From assembly GCA_002471275.1 (NCBI GenBank), contig DKPQ01000012.1, positions 124,001 through 188,000 of the forward strand: DNA of 64,000 nucleotides. Reading direction: 5' to 3'. Under the pieces are notes generated by a model. It saw nothing but the letters and a program-made list of their open reading frames with translations. It searched no databases and was not told the DNA's origin. Below, one piece after another: positions 52,693 to 62,689 of this stretch. The position numbers and the translations under genes are program-made. Numbering within the stretch: position 1 is the first letter of the stretch; each line of letters starts with the position of its first letter. Source of the stretch: Flammeovirgaceae bacterium UBA7330. Lineage in GTDB: Bacteria; Bacteroidota; Bacteroidia; Cytophagales; Cyclobacteriaceae.

Positions 52693-55617
52693 ATGAAATC
52701 CACATTCAATACAGATCTCAATCAAATTGATCTAAAAAGGGCTATCCTCTTTCTGATCCTGATCGTGGCTATCATGCAGTCATTTGCCCAGCGGGCTTCC
52801 AGGACTTTTACCAAAATCCCGATCTCCACAACTTATCATACCGAGGATTATAATGGCGGTATTCAGAACTGGGACATTACACAAGATCAAAGGGGTTTTA
52901 TCTACGTGGCCAATAACTTTGGCTTATTGGAGTATGATGGCAGGATCTGGAAGAATCATACGGTTGATAATAACACACGTGTCAGATCAGTCTACGTAAA
53001 TGATCAAAACAAGATATTCATCGGTGGCCAAAATCAATTTGGATACTTTGAACCGGATCCCAATGGCAACCTGGTATTTACCAGTTTGTATGAACAGTTG
53101 GCGGGTGAAGCCCGTGATCTTGATGACATCTGGAAAATTGTCAGGTTCAGAGACATGATCCTCTTCAGCTCTTTTAAGGGGCTTGCCATGTATGATGGGC
53201 AGTCTGTAAAACGGATTGATCCTCAATTTGAGATAGGACTGGTGTTCAATCTGGCAGATCGTTTGTTCATTCATTCACCCGGCAAAGGGCTCCTTACGTG
53301 GGATGGACAAAATTTCACCCTGATCCCCAACAGCCAATTCCTGGGCAATGATTTGATCAGTGGGATCATCCCATACAGAAACAATGGCCTGCTGATCTTC
53401 CAAAAAAATGGGAGCGTCTATCAATATGAAAGTACAATTTTCCGGAAATGGGAAATAGATTTTACAGATTTTTTGGAGAACGCCATCGTCAACATGGTCA
53501 CACCGCTCAGCAACAACAACATTGCCCTGGCTACTCAAAACAGCGGGCTAATTATTGTTTCACCTGAAGGAAAACTCCTTCAACATCTCACCAAAGACAA
53601 AGGCCTTAATGACCGAACGGTACTCGCCATTTATGAAGATCAATTCAGCAATCTTTGGGTAGGTCAAAACAATGGAATTACCCTGGTGGAGCTAGCCTCG
53701 CCATTTTCACTCATCAATGAGCAAACAGGTCTTCCGGGCACAGGATATGCGGCGGCCTACCATCAAAACAAGATCTATCTGGGGACGAGTAATGGCCTTT
53801 ATTACCAGCAGGAAAATACCAACCCCCTAACCATGGACGATACATATCAATTCGTGGAAGGTTCAAACGGACAGGTCTATAATATTCAGCAAATAGGCAC
53901 TGACCTACTCCTGGCGCATCACAAAGGGGCTTTTTACATCACCGGGGATAAGACAAGACCGATCTTTACCAGTACGGGAACCTGGAAATTCATAAAGCCC
54001 AATTCTTCATCAAAGCTAATCCTGGGTACCTATGAAGGTTTTTTTTCAATAGATGATCTTACCCATCCGAATCCAAAAAAGATCGGAGATTTTGCGGAGT
54101 CCAGCAGGGTGTTTGAAATGATCAATGACACCACCTTGTTTATGACACATGGTTATAAAGGCGTGTATAAACTCACCTTTAATCATGATTTCACTGACCT
54201 GTTGAAGCAGCAATTCTATGGTGCGGACAATGGATTTCCATCCAACATCCTTATCAATGTTTACAAATTAGGGGATCAACTTGTCTTTCCGGCTGAAACC
54301 GGCGTATTCACCTATGACCCGGACTCTGATCATTTCATCCACAATGATCTATTAGAGTCATACCTCGGCACAGACGACCACATCCGTGAGCTGGCCTATG
54401 ACATGAATGGCAACATATACTACTATTCAGTCAACAGCCTGGGTTATCTGGAAAGGACCAGCTTCGGTAAATACGAAAAACATGAAGTGCCTTTCAACAG
54501 GATCAGGAAATACCTCAGTGATGATTTTGAAAACATAACGATCATTGACCATGAAAACATTTTTTTCGGGGCGAAAGAGGGATTTATCCATTACAACCCG
54601 GGGATCCCACATCAGCAGGATCAGCCATTCAAAACCTATATCCGTGAAATTACTTCAGTGACAGACACTCTCAGAACCCTGTATGGAGGTGCAGGTCACT
54701 CGTTGCTGGACGAACCCAGTATCCCGGCTAATTTCTCCTCCCTGAAATTCAGCTTCTCCTCACCTTACTTCAATGGTCAGGATGACCTGCAGTATCAGTA
54801 TAAACTGGAGCATTTCGAGCAGGACTGGTCTGAATGGTCGGGTGTCACTGAGAAGGAATATACCAACCTGTATGAGGGGGATTATATTTTCAGTGTCCGG
54901 GCTAAAAATGCCTTTGGTCAGATCAGTGAACCTGCTATTTTCAAATTCAGCGTGTTCCCTCCCTGGTATCGGACAAGGATGGCCTTTTTTTTATATTTCC
55001 TCTCCGTCGTCTCCATCTTTGGCATCGTGCTGTTCACGCAAAACAAACGTCACAAAAGAGCACAAAAGGCCATGACCATCCAGCAAAAACGGGAGCTGAT
55101 CAGGAAAGACAACGAGATTGTGGACCTGTCCAAAAAATCCAAAGAAGAGATCACACGCCTGAGAAATGAAAAACTAAGAGCAGAGATAGATCATAAAAAC
55201 CGGGAGCTTGCCACCAACACCATGCACCTGATCAACAAAAATGAATTTATGCTTAGCCTCAAAGAATCCATCCAGTCCGTAGCCAAAAATGGTCAGGATC
55301 ATAAGGAATCTTTAAAGAAGATCATCAAAGACATTGACAGGAACCTATCAGAGGATGATGGATGGGAGCAGTTCACCAGGCATTTTGATCAGGTTCATGG
55401 CGATTTCCTGACAAACATCAAGAACAAACACCCTAAGCTTACTCCTCAGGAGATTAAGCTGTGTGCTTATCTCAGGATGAATATGTCCTCCAAGGAAATA
55501 GCCAATCTTCTCAATATATCAGTGAGAGGAGTGGAAATAAGCCGGTACCGATTGAGGAAAAAACTGGAGCTGGATCATGATACGAACCTCGTGAGTTACA
55601 TGCTCCATTTCACCTAA
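52693..55617 (+). CDS. Membrane-spanning propeller/Y_Y_Y sensor with LuxR-type DNA-binding domain
   Basis: 974 residues. N-terminal signal peptide or anchor (AILFLILIVAIMQSFA, about 18-32), propeller repeats (about 50-640; e.g. WDITQDQRGFIYVANNFGLLEY and AIYEDQFSNLWVGQNNGITLV), Y_Y_Y domain at about 690-755, transmembrane helix at about 758-780 (FFLYFLSVVSIFGIVLF), coiled coil at about 785-860, and a C-terminal LuxR-type helix-turn-helix at about 910-970 (LTPQEIKLCAYLRMNMSSKEIA then SVRGVEISRYRLRKKL). There is no kinase or receiver, so a periplasmic glycan signal would pass straight through the membrane to a DNA-binding domain. It is divergent from the GH16/SusCD operon and is its likely regulator. 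Confidence 0.92.
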   Translation: MKSTFNTDLNQIDLKRAILFLILIVAIMQSFAQRASRTFTKIPISTTYHTEDYNGGIQNWDITQDQRGFIYVANNFGLLEYDGRIWKNHTVDNNTRVRSVYVNDQNKIFIGGQNQFGYFEPDPNGNLVFTSLYEQLAGEARDLDDIWKIVRFRDMILFSSFKGLAMYDGQSVKRIDPQFEIGLVFNLADRLFIHSPGKGLLTWDGQNFTLIPNSQFLGNDLISGIIPYRNNGLLIFQKNGSVYQYESTIFRKWEIDFTDFLENAIVNMVTPLSNNNIALATQNSGLIIVSPEGKLLQHLTKDKGLNDRTVLAIYEDQFSNLWVGQNNGITLVELASPFSLINEQTGLPGTGYAAAYHQNKIYLGTSNGLYYQQENTNPLTMDDTYQFVEGSNGQVYNIQQIGTDLLLAHHKGAFYITGDKTRPIFTSTGTWKFIKPNSSSKLILGTYEGFFSIDDLTHPNPKKIGDFAESSRVFEMINDTTLFMTHGYKGVYKLTFNHDFTDLLKQQFYGADNGFPSNILINVYKLGDQLVFPAETGVFTYDPDSDHFIHNDLLESYLGTDDHIRELAYDMNGNIYYYSVNSLGYLERTSFGKYEKHEVPFNRIRKYLSDDFENITIIDHENIFFGAKEGFIHYNPGIPHQQDQPFKTYIREITSVTDTLRTLYGGAGHSLLDEPSIPANFSSLKFSFSSPYFNGQDDLQYQYKLEHFEQDWSEWSGVTEKEYTNLYEGDYIFSVRAKNAFGQISEPAIFKFSVFPPWYRTRMAFFLYFLSVVSIFGIVLFTQNKRHKRAQKAMTIQQKRELIRKDNEIVDLSKKSKEEITRLRNEKLRAEIDHKNRELATNTMHLINKNEFMLSLKESIQSVAKNGQDHKESLKKIIKDIDRNLSEDDGWEQFTRHFDQVHGDFLTNIKNKHPKLTPQEIKLCAYLRMNMSSKEIANLLNISVRGVEISRYRLRKKLELDHDTNLVSYMLHFT

Positions 55618-55624
55618 AACTTTA

Positions 55625-55786
55625 TTAGTTGCCTGAAATACTCGAAGTTGTAGGACTTTGACTCACGTGCTTCACGTAAAACTTAGGGCTGGTGACGGAA
55701 GAGAAAAAAGCAATTGACATTAAGAACAATACGGCCAATAGAATCCTGGCCTTTGTAGATACCTGACTAAATCCGATGAAATTCAT
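55625..55786 (-). CDS. Putative small single-pass membrane protein (53 aa)
   Basis: A Met at 55786 opens 53 codons: a short amphipathic start (MNFIGFSQVSTKA), a hydrophobic helix (ILLAVLFLMSIAFFSS) and a polar Ser/Thr-rich tail. The frame extends 15 codons further upstream to 55831. It converges with the sensor-LuxR gene with 7 bp between stops. The composition is coding-like but there is no known family; it may be spurious. Confidence 0.35.
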   Translation of the reverse strand: MNFIGFSQVSTKARILLAVLFLMSIAFFSSVTSPKFYVKHVSQSPTTSSISGN

Positions 55787-56133
55787 AACACTGTATATTA
55801 GGTTGGAAAATAAGTACAAATTTACCTTCACAAACAGTATGCCAGAATACTGAGATATACGTAAAATATTTTCAGAGAAATACCGATAACTGTTAGGTGA
55901 ACATCTTACTGGTAAAAAATAATCCCACCTTGGAAGTATCTCTATTGCTTTCGTAAACTAAGATTCTTCAATTTGTTCAAAATGACAGTAACATTCTCAT
56001 TTATAGCTTCACTTAAGTGGATCCAAAACAGGAACTGCCACGTATAATCAGCCCACTCCGTTGGTCTCGTCTACAAAATATTTTCTATATTTTCCAAACT
56101 TTGAAATCCATTGTTCATTCAAACTACACCCCA
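55787..56133. other. Intergenic region before glpK
   Basis: About 350 bp with no convincing gene; AT-rich, with no terminator or operator that I can support. It should contain the glpKD promoter. Confidence 0.4.
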
Positions 56134-57624
56134 TTGAAGAAAGATAAGCAATACATCATCGCCTTTGACCAGGGAACGACCAGCTCCCGGGCCCTGCTGG
56201 TAGATACCGACGGTCAACTCTGTGATATCGCACAGCAGGAATTCGAACAGATATTCCCAAAACCAGGTTGGGTAGAGCACAACGCGGAAGAGATCTGGTC
56301 ATCGCAGTGGTCAGTATTTAAGAAGCTCATTGATAAAAATAAGCTGCAGGCCAATCAGATCGTCGGCATTGGGATCACCAACCAAAGAGAAACCACCGTT
56401 ATTTGGGACCGGACTACGGGTAAGCCCATCTACAATGCGCTGGTGTGGCAGGACAAGCGCACCGCACCACAATGTGAGGTGCTGAAAGAAAAAGGCCTGA
56501 CGGACTATGTAAAGGAGCATACCGGGCTGGTGATAGACTCCTACTTCTGCGCCACCAAGATCATGTGGGTCCTGGAAAATGTGAAAGGGGCCAAAGAAAA
56601 AGCTGCGAAGGGTGACCTCTGCTTCGGTACCATCGATACCTGGCTGATCTGGAACCTGACCGGTGGCAAAGCACATGTAACCGACCATACCAATGCCAGC
56701 CGGACCATGCTCTTCGATATCGTGAAGATGGGCTGGGACCAAAAGCTCCTGAAAGAAATGGACATACCGGAGTCGCTTCTCCCTTCGGTGCAGCCCTCGG
56801 GCAGTCATTTTGGCGACCTCGAGTTTGAAGGCGTGAAAATCCCCATCAATGGGGTGGCTGGTGACCAGCAGGCCGCCCTCTTTGGTCAGGCGTGCTTCAG
56901 CCCGGGCCTGGCTAAAAACACCTACGGCACGGGGTGCTTCCTGCTTATGAACATGGGCGCAAAGCACGTAGTGTCTCAAAACGGACTACTCACCACGCTG
57001 GCCTGTAGCATGAATGATCAGCCAGTCTATGCGCTGGAAGGAAGCATCTTCATTGCCGGTGCAGCGATCCAGTGGCTGCGGGATGGAATCAAGATCATCA
57101 AGCATGCTGCCGACACCGAAAAGCTGGCCATGGAATCGGATAAAGACGAGGTGGTGGTAGTACCTGCCTTCGCAGGACTGGGTACCCCCTACTGGGACAT
57201 GTATGCGCGTGGAGCCATCTTCGGGCTCACCCGCGACACGGGAATCCCGGAAATTGCCAAGGCTACCCTGCAGTCCCTGGCCTTCCAGACCAAAGACGTG
57301 ATCAATGCGATGATGGAAGACACCAACATACCCATCAAGACACTAAAAGTAGATGGAGGCGCCTGTGCCAACAACTACCTGATGCAGTTTCAGGCCGACA
57401 TCCTGGGGGCACCGGTAGAGCGGCCGGAAATCATAGAGACTACTGCCATGGGTGCAGCCTATCTGGCGGGCATTGTCTCAGGTGTCTGGAAAATAGATGA
57501 TGTGGACAAGAACAGAAAGGTAGAAAAATTGTTTAAACCTAATATTGACTCAAAAAAGCGGGATAGCCTGTACAGCCAGTGGACCAAGGGTGTGCAACGG
57601 GTGATGAACTGGAATAAAAAATGA
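56134..57624 (+). CDS. glpK: Glycerol kinase
   Basis: The probable start is TTG at 56134, which gives 496 residues (typical GlpK is about 495-502) beginning MKKDKQYIIAFDQGTTSSRALL. An ATG-initiated frame 39 codons upstream lacks homology. FGGY-family features: DQGTTSSRA phosphate loop, TNQRETTVIWD, VDGGACANNYLMQFQADILG, and the second ATP motif GAGCFLLMNMG-like TYGTGCFLLMNMG. It phosphorylates glycerol to sn-glycerol-3-phosphate in the cytoplasm. It overlaps glpD by 4 bp (ATGA), giving translational coupling. No glycerol facilitator gene lies next to it. Confidence 0.95.
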   Translation: MKKDKQYIIAFDQGTTSSRALLVDTDGQLCDIAQQEFEQIFPKPGWVEHNAEEIWSSQWSVFKKLIDKNKLQANQIVGIGITNQRETTVIWDRTTGKPIYNALVWQDKRTAPQCEVLKEKGLTDYVKEHTGLVIDSYFCATKIMWVLENVKGAKEKAAKGDLCFGTIDTWLIWNLTGGKAHVTDHTNASRTMLFDIVKMGWDQKLLKEMDIPESLLPSVQPSGSHFGDLEFEGVKIPINGVAGDQQAALFGQACFSPGLAKNTYGTGCFLLMNMGAKHVVSQNGLLTTLACSMNDQPVYALEGSIFIAGAAIQWLRDGIKIIKHAADTEKLAMESDKDEVVVVPAFAGLGTPYWDMYARGAIFGLTRDTGIPEIAKATLQSLAFQTKDVINAMMEDTNIPIKTLKVDGGACANNYLMQFQADILGAPVERPEIIETTAMGAAYLAGIVSGVWKIDDVDKNRKVEKLFKPNIDSKKRDSLYSQWTKGVQRVMNWNKK

Positions 57625-59285
57625 AAAACGGAATAAATAAGTTCTCTTTCGATCAACGATCAGAGATACTAAAGCAGGCAGAGAAAGAAACTTATGACCT
57701 CATAGTTATCGGTGGGGGTGTGACAGGATGTGGCATTGCCCTGGATGCGGCATCGCGGGGCATCAAGACCCTATTGATCGACAAGAATGATATTGCTTCG
57801 GGCACCAGCAGCAAGTCTACCAAGCTCATCCATGGGGGGCTGCGGTACCTTAAACAGTTTGATATTGGCCTGGTGACCAAGACAGGAAGGGAAAGAGCTG
57901 TGGTCCATCGCCTGGCTCCACACCTGACGCACCCGGAAAAAATGCTGCTACCCATCGTGAAAAACGGAAACTATGGACGGCTGCTGTCATCGTTTGGTCT
58001 TTGGGTGTATGACCTGCTTGCAGGTGTAAAAGGAAAAGACAAGCGCAGGATGCTTTCCAGGAAGCAAACACTCCGACAAGAGCCACTGTTGAATAAGCAG
58101 GCCATCATCGCAGGATTCCTGTACGCTGAATACAGGACAGACGATGCCCGGTTATGCATAGAGCTGGCCAAGACAGCATCCAGGCTCGGTGCGCACCTGG
58201 TCACCTATACCCAGCTGACAGACTTCATCTACCAGGACAAAAAAATTGTGGGTATCAAGTGCCGGGACCTGGATGAAGACCATGCGTATAGCATCAAATC
58301 CAAATATGTGGTATCTGCCGCAGGACCCTGGGTAGACCAGATCAGGAAGCTCAACAAGTCGATCGACAAAAAAAGGCTTCATCTCACAAAAGGTGTACAT
58401 ATCGTATTTGACAGGACTAAACTACCGATCAAAAACTCCGTTTATTTCGACGGTCCTGATGGCAGGATGATTTTTGCCATCCCCCGCGGAAACATCACTT
58501 ATGTAGGTACTACCGATACCACATACAAGGAAGACCCTGAGGATGTGAAAGCAAATAAAGAGGATGTCACCTATCTCCTCAAAGCCATCAATTATGGTTT
58601 TCCTGCAGTCTCGGTTACGATCGATGACGTACGCTCAACTTGGGCCGGACTACGCCCGTTGATCCATGAAGAAGGAAAATCCCCATCCGATATCTCCAGG
58701 AAGGATGAAATCTTTGAAGCAGAAGATGGTCTGGTCTCCATAGCCGGTGGAAAATTGACCGGTTATCGTAGAATGGCGCTTGAAATTGTGGACCTGATTG
58801 CTAAAAAGCTTAAAAAATCGTCGGATAAGATTATCTACAAATCAGGGACTAACTCCATACATTTAACTGAAGATCACTTTGGAAACTACCGCAATGTGAA
58901 GCGATATGTGAAAAAGACTGCAAAACGACTTGCCGAACGAGGTCTGGACCCCAGACATGCCGAATACCTTGTTTTTAACTATGGCAAACAGGCCAAGGTG
59001 ATCCTGAACAGCATTAAAAAGTCTACGAAAGATCCCGAAGAGGTCCTCCTGATGGCAGAGCTTGATTTTTGCCTGGAACATGAGATGGTGCTCTCCACCA
59101 TGGATTTCCTAGAGCGAAGAACGGGAAGACTCTACTTTGACATTGAAAGTGTCATGAAATACCACAAGAAGGTTCACAATAAAATGGCAAAAGTCAGAGC
59201 ATGGGATGATGCCAGAAAACGCAGGGACGGCAAAATCATCCAGGGGGCTATCTCCAACACTTTAGCATTCAAAAACAAGACATAA
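57621..59285 (+). CDS. glpD: FAD-dependent glycerol-3-phosphate dehydrogenase
   Basis: 554 residues. FAD dinucleotide-binding motif at residues 31-47 (GGGVTGCGIALDAASRG), the GlpD signature DIASGTSSKSTKLIHGGLRYL, substrate-region sequence RSTWAGLRPLIHEEGK, and the C-terminal DAO helix bundle domain (about 420-554). It oxidises glycerol-3-phosphate to dihydroxyacetone phosphate and feeds electrons to quinone at the inner membrane. Second gene of a glpK-glpD operon, overlapping glpK by 4 bp. Length is close to the long bacterial GlpD group. Confidence 0.96.
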   Translation: MKNGINKFSFDQRSEILKQAEKETYDLIVIGGGVTGCGIALDAASRGIKTLLIDKNDIASGTSSKSTKLIHGGLRYLKQFDIGLVTKTGRERAVVHRLAPHLTHPEKMLLPIVKNGNYGRLLSSFGLWVYDLLAGVKGKDKRRMLSRKQTLRQEPLLNKQAIIAGFLYAEYRTDDARLCIELAKTASRLGAHLVTYTQLTDFIYQDKKIVGIKCRDLDEDHAYSIKSKYVVSAAGPWVDQIRKLNKSIDKKRLHLTKGVHIVFDRTKLPIKNSVYFDGPDGRMIFAIPRGNITYVGTTDTTYKEDPEDVKANKEDVTYLLKAINYGFPAVSVTIDDVRSTWAGLRPLIHEEGKSPSDISRKDEIFEAEDGLVSIAGGKLTGYRRMALEIVDLIAKKLKKSSDKIIYKSGTNSIHLTEDHFGNYRNVKRYVKKTAKRLAERGLDPRHAEYLVFNYGKQAKVILNSIKKSTKDPEEVLLMAELDFCLEHEMVLSTMDFLERRTGRLYFDIESVMKYHKKVHNKMAKVRAWDDARKRRDGKIIQGAISNTLAFKNKT

Positions 59286-59507
59286 CATACTGATTTTCTG
59301 TGATATAGAAGATATAAGGATCATCCTTTACAGATACCCTTATCATCATGACCTATAGGTAATTTACCTGATTACAACTCTCGTAAAATAGGCCTTTTTA
59401 CGGGTAGAAATGATGAAGTTCAGGGCCTAGTTTTGTGTTATATATTCACTAAAAGTGTATAAACCAGGCAGCAGGAGTAAAGTGTAATATGAAGAGCTTC
59501 TCATTTA

Positions 59508-62495
59508 ATGATAAATCAAAAAAATAGAAAGAGTGACGGATTCGTGCTTAGCACGCACTCAAAAACAATGCTTTTTACCTGCGTTGCTTTCATAGGGGCG
59601 ACAGGACTGGCATTGTATGCCCTGGATCAAAACCTCGTTTCTCCCAGCATCCTGCTGATATCGTTTGCCCTGTTCATTGCGATTACGGTCCTGACTGGCT
59701 ACCTGGTCCTTACCAGGCAGCTCATGAAATCTCACCTTCGCACACCGGATAAGCAACCTGATGCCCGGGGGAATGCATCCAATTCAATTGAGACACAAAA
59801 CCTCAAGCTGGCTTCCTATCGCAAAGCGCTTGAACGCAGCAGCCTGGTGTCGGTGACAGACCTGAAGGGGAATATCCTGGATGTGAACAAGAAATTTTGC
59901 ACCATTTCAAAATATACTCGGGAAGAATTGGTCGGGCAAAACCACCGCATCATCAATTCCGGATACCACGACCATAGATTTTGGCGTGAGCTATGGCAGA
60001 CCATCTCAAAGGGTGATGTCTGGCGGGGAGAGATCAAAAACAAGGCAAAAGACGGCACGTTCTATTGGGTAGACACAGTTATTTGCCCGGTTTATAATGA
60101 GCATGGTGAAATTTCAAGATTTCTCTCTGTTCGACAGGAAATCACAGAGAACAAACGTATTCTAGAGGATCTTCAGTTTACATCTGGTATTTTGAATGCG
60201 GCTCAGGAGCTTGGAAATATTGGCGGGTGGCAATTGGATGTACAGACCGAACATGTGACCTGGACTGATGAAGTCTACAAGATTTATGAGCTCCCTAAAA
60301 ATCATAAACCGGATAAGGATAAGTCCATTGGTTTTTTCGACCCAGAATACATTCATGATATTGAAAAGGCGCTGGAAAACACCATTTTAAACCGGGAAAA
60401 CTTTGATATTGAATGCAAGTTCACCACAGCAAAGAAAAATCAAAGATGGGTTCGGGTCATTGGCAAACCACTCGTTTTGAATGGTGCGGTAAAACAGATA
60501 GTGGGTGTGATTCAGGACATCACTGAAATAAAACATAACCAGGACGAACTTGTTAAAGCCAAATCAGAAGCCATCAAAGCCAACAAAGCCAAATCTGAAT
60601 TTCTGGCCAACATGAGTCATGAGATCAGGACACCACTAAATGGTGTGATTGGGTTCACAGACTTGCTGTTGAAAACCGAGCTGAATCCCATCCAGCTGGA
60701 TCACATGAAGCTGGTAAAAAACAGTGGACAATGTTTGTTGGATGTAATTAATGACATCCTCGATTTCTCAAAAATTGAAGCCGGTAAATTTGAGTTGAAC
60801 ACGGAAAAAACCCGCTTCTATCCTTTGATCGAGAGTGTGGTAAACCTGCACAAATACCAGGTATCCAACAAGAACATTGAGCTGATCGTCAACGTGGACC
60901 CAACAAGTATACCGCATTACATTTGGGTAGATGAGACCCGTATCAAGCAGGTTTTGATCAACCTGATTAGCAATGCTTGCAAGTTTACCGAGAAGGGACA
61001 AATCGAATTGTCCATTGCTCAACAAAGGCAAGACAAAGGCAAAAGCACCTTTCGTTTTGCTGTACGGGATAGTGGAGTTGGGCTGTCCGAAGAAGCGAAG
61101 AAGAAAATATTTGGTGCCTTCAACCAGGCTGATAGCTCTACCACCAAGAAGTATGGGGGAACAGGCCTTGGATTAAGCATATCCCAATCGATTTTACGCA
61201 TGATGGGTAGCGAGCTACAGGTAGATAGCCAGATCGGCGCGGGTAGTACTTTTTACTTTGATCTGGAAGTAAAAACCAGCTCAACCAATACCCATCAAGT
61301 AATGCCAAAAGTGAAAATGCATGACGCATTGATCGTGGATGACAACGAAGTGAATATCCGCATCATGGCCAATGCGCTCAGCCTCTATGGAATCAATTCC
61401 GTCATGGCAAAGAGTGGTAAGGAGGCGTTGGACGTTCTTGGAAAGATCAAGGATTTTGACCTCATTTTCATGGATTACCAAATGGATGACATGAATGGTC
61501 TGGAAACCATAACAAAGATCAGGGAAGCCAGACATTTGATTGCTGAAAAAACAAAAATAGTGCTGACGCACAGTCTCATGGAAGATGAACTTTGCGAAAA
61601 AGCAAAAGCCCTGAACATCGCCTATCGACTCCCCAAACCCATCAACCTGGATATGCTTTCTGAGTGCTTACAAACGTTGGGGGGCACCAACTCACTACCC
61701 GGATCCGGTTTGGCATCAGAAAGTAAAAAACGTATAAAATTCACTCAGAAAGTTTCTATTCTGGTAGCTGAAGACAGTCTGGTAAACATGAAACTGACCA
61801 AGGCCATCCTGAAGAGAGTGCTTCCAAATGCAAAACTCCTTGGGGTGGAGGATGGACTTTCCGCCATCAATATATTCAGTAAAGAGAAAGTAGATATGGT
61901 CATCACAGATATCCAAATGGAGGAGCTGAATGGGTACGAACTGGCCCGGGCCATCAGGGAAAAAGATAAGATCATTCCAATTTTTGCGTTGACAGCGGGC
62001 ACCGTGGAGGGAGAAAGGAAAAGATGCCTGGATGCCGGCATGAATGATATGCTCAGCAAGCCACTCGTTGAAGATGAAGTAGTAACCATGCTCTCCAGCT
62101 GGTTTGCCGGACGAAAAACAGTGGACAGGCAAAAGGAAGAGCAGGACCTATCGGCTCATTTTGACCTCCGGAAGATAACAGAGCTCTTTGATAGCCAGGA
62201 GGAATTGGTTGAGCTGATTGAACTTACCGTTCCGATCCTGACAGAAGCATGTACTGAGCTCGAAGTTCATCGGGTCACCAACAACATCAAGGCGTTGAAA
62301 AAGGTAGCTCACAATATTTGTGGTACCGCTCGCTCGCTCATGTTAAATAAACTAGACCAGCTTTCTTCAAGGTTGGAAAAGCTGGATGATCAGGAAATCA
62401 GTGCTATGGAAAAACTGGTTGCTGCTACGATTGCGGAGATCGATTATCTCAAAAATGAAGTACTGCTCCCAAGCCGGATAAAAGTGTATAAATAG
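59508..62495 (+). CDS. Hybrid histidine kinase with PAS, two receiver and Hpt domains
   Basis: 995 residues. Two transmembrane helices (about 20-40 and 45-68), PAS-1 (about 105-215), PAS-2 with PAC (about 220-345), HisKA with His371 in NMSHEIRTPLNGVIGF, HATPase_c with NLISNACKFT, DSGVGLSEE and GTGLGLSIS, receiver 1 with Asp656 (FMDYQMDDMNG), receiver 2 with Asp801 (ITDIQMEELNG), and a C-terminal Hpt domain with His935 (KKVAHNICGTARS). The phosphorelay is therefore complete in one protein, and the final phosphate would go to a separate response regulator not seen here. An imperfect dyad sits about 50 bp upstream (TATATTCACT, then AGTGTATA). Confidence 0.94.
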   Translation: MINQKNRKSDGFVLSTHSKTMLFTCVAFIGATGLALYALDQNLVSPSILLISFALFIAITVLTGYLVLTRQLMKSHLRTPDKQPDARGNASNSIETQNLKLASYRKALERSSLVSVTDLKGNILDVNKKFCTISKYTREELVGQNHRIINSGYHDHRFWRELWQTISKGDVWRGEIKNKAKDGTFYWVDTVICPVYNEHGEISRFLSVRQEITENKRILEDLQFTSGILNAAQELGNIGGWQLDVQTEHVTWTDEVYKIYELPKNHKPDKDKSIGFFDPEYIHDIEKALENTILNRENFDIECKFTTAKKNQRWVRVIGKPLVLNGAVKQIVGVIQDITEIKHNQDELVKAKSEAIKANKAKSEFLANMSHEIRTPLNGVIGFTDLLLKTELNPIQLDHMKLVKNSGQCLLDVINDILDFSKIEAGKFELNTEKTRFYPLIESVVNLHKYQVSNKNIELIVNVDPTSIPHYIWVDETRIKQVLINLISNACKFTEKGQIELSIAQQRQDKGKSTFRFAVRDSGVGLSEEAKKKIFGAFNQADSSTTKKYGGTGLGLSISQSILRMMGSELQVDSQIGAGSTFYFDLEVKTSSTNTHQVMPKVKMHDALIVDDNEVNIRIMANALSLYGINSVMAKSGKEALDVLGKIKDFDLIFMDYQMDDMNGLETITKIREARHLIAEKTKIVLTHSLMEDELCEKAKALNIAYRLPKPINLDMLSECLQTLGGTNSLPGSGLASESKKRIKFTQKVSILVAEDSLVNMKLTKAILKRVLPNAKLLGVEDGLSAINIFSKEKVDMVITDIQMEELNGYELARAIREKDKIIPIFALTAGTVEGERKRCLDAGMNDMLSKPLVEDEVVTMLSSWFAGRKTVDRQKEEQDLSAHFDLRKITELFDSQEELVELIELTVPILTEACTELEVHRVTNNIKALKKVAHNICGTARSLMLNKLDQLSSRLEKLDDQEISAMEKLVAATIAEIDYLKNEVLLPSRIKVYK

Positions 62496-62568
62496 CAGTT
62501 TAGCTTTACTCCACTCATCAACTACAAGTAACAATCAAGGCGGATTTTAGTATTGAATAGAAGCAACT

Positions 62569-62613
62569 CATACGCAGAGAACACCCTGAATCCAGGGCGA
62601 ACTCATGCGTATG
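62569..62613. other. Nested stem-loop downstream of the hybrid kinase
   Basis: Outer arms CATACGCA (62569-62576) and TGCGTATG (62606-62613), inner arms CCCTG (62584-62588) and CAGGG (62593-62597), about 75 bp after the kinase stop. There is no T-run. Could be an RNA structure or the core of a small repeat. Confidence 0.4.
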
Positions 62614-62689
62614 GAGATTGTCGATAAAGACCTCACCCCTGCTCATGGAGGAATGAAATCATAACGACTTATGTGGGGACATAACCTTA

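Noticed and set aside
56311..56979. Minus-strand open frame of 222 codons
   Set aside because: Antisense to glpK; sequence shows no family features.
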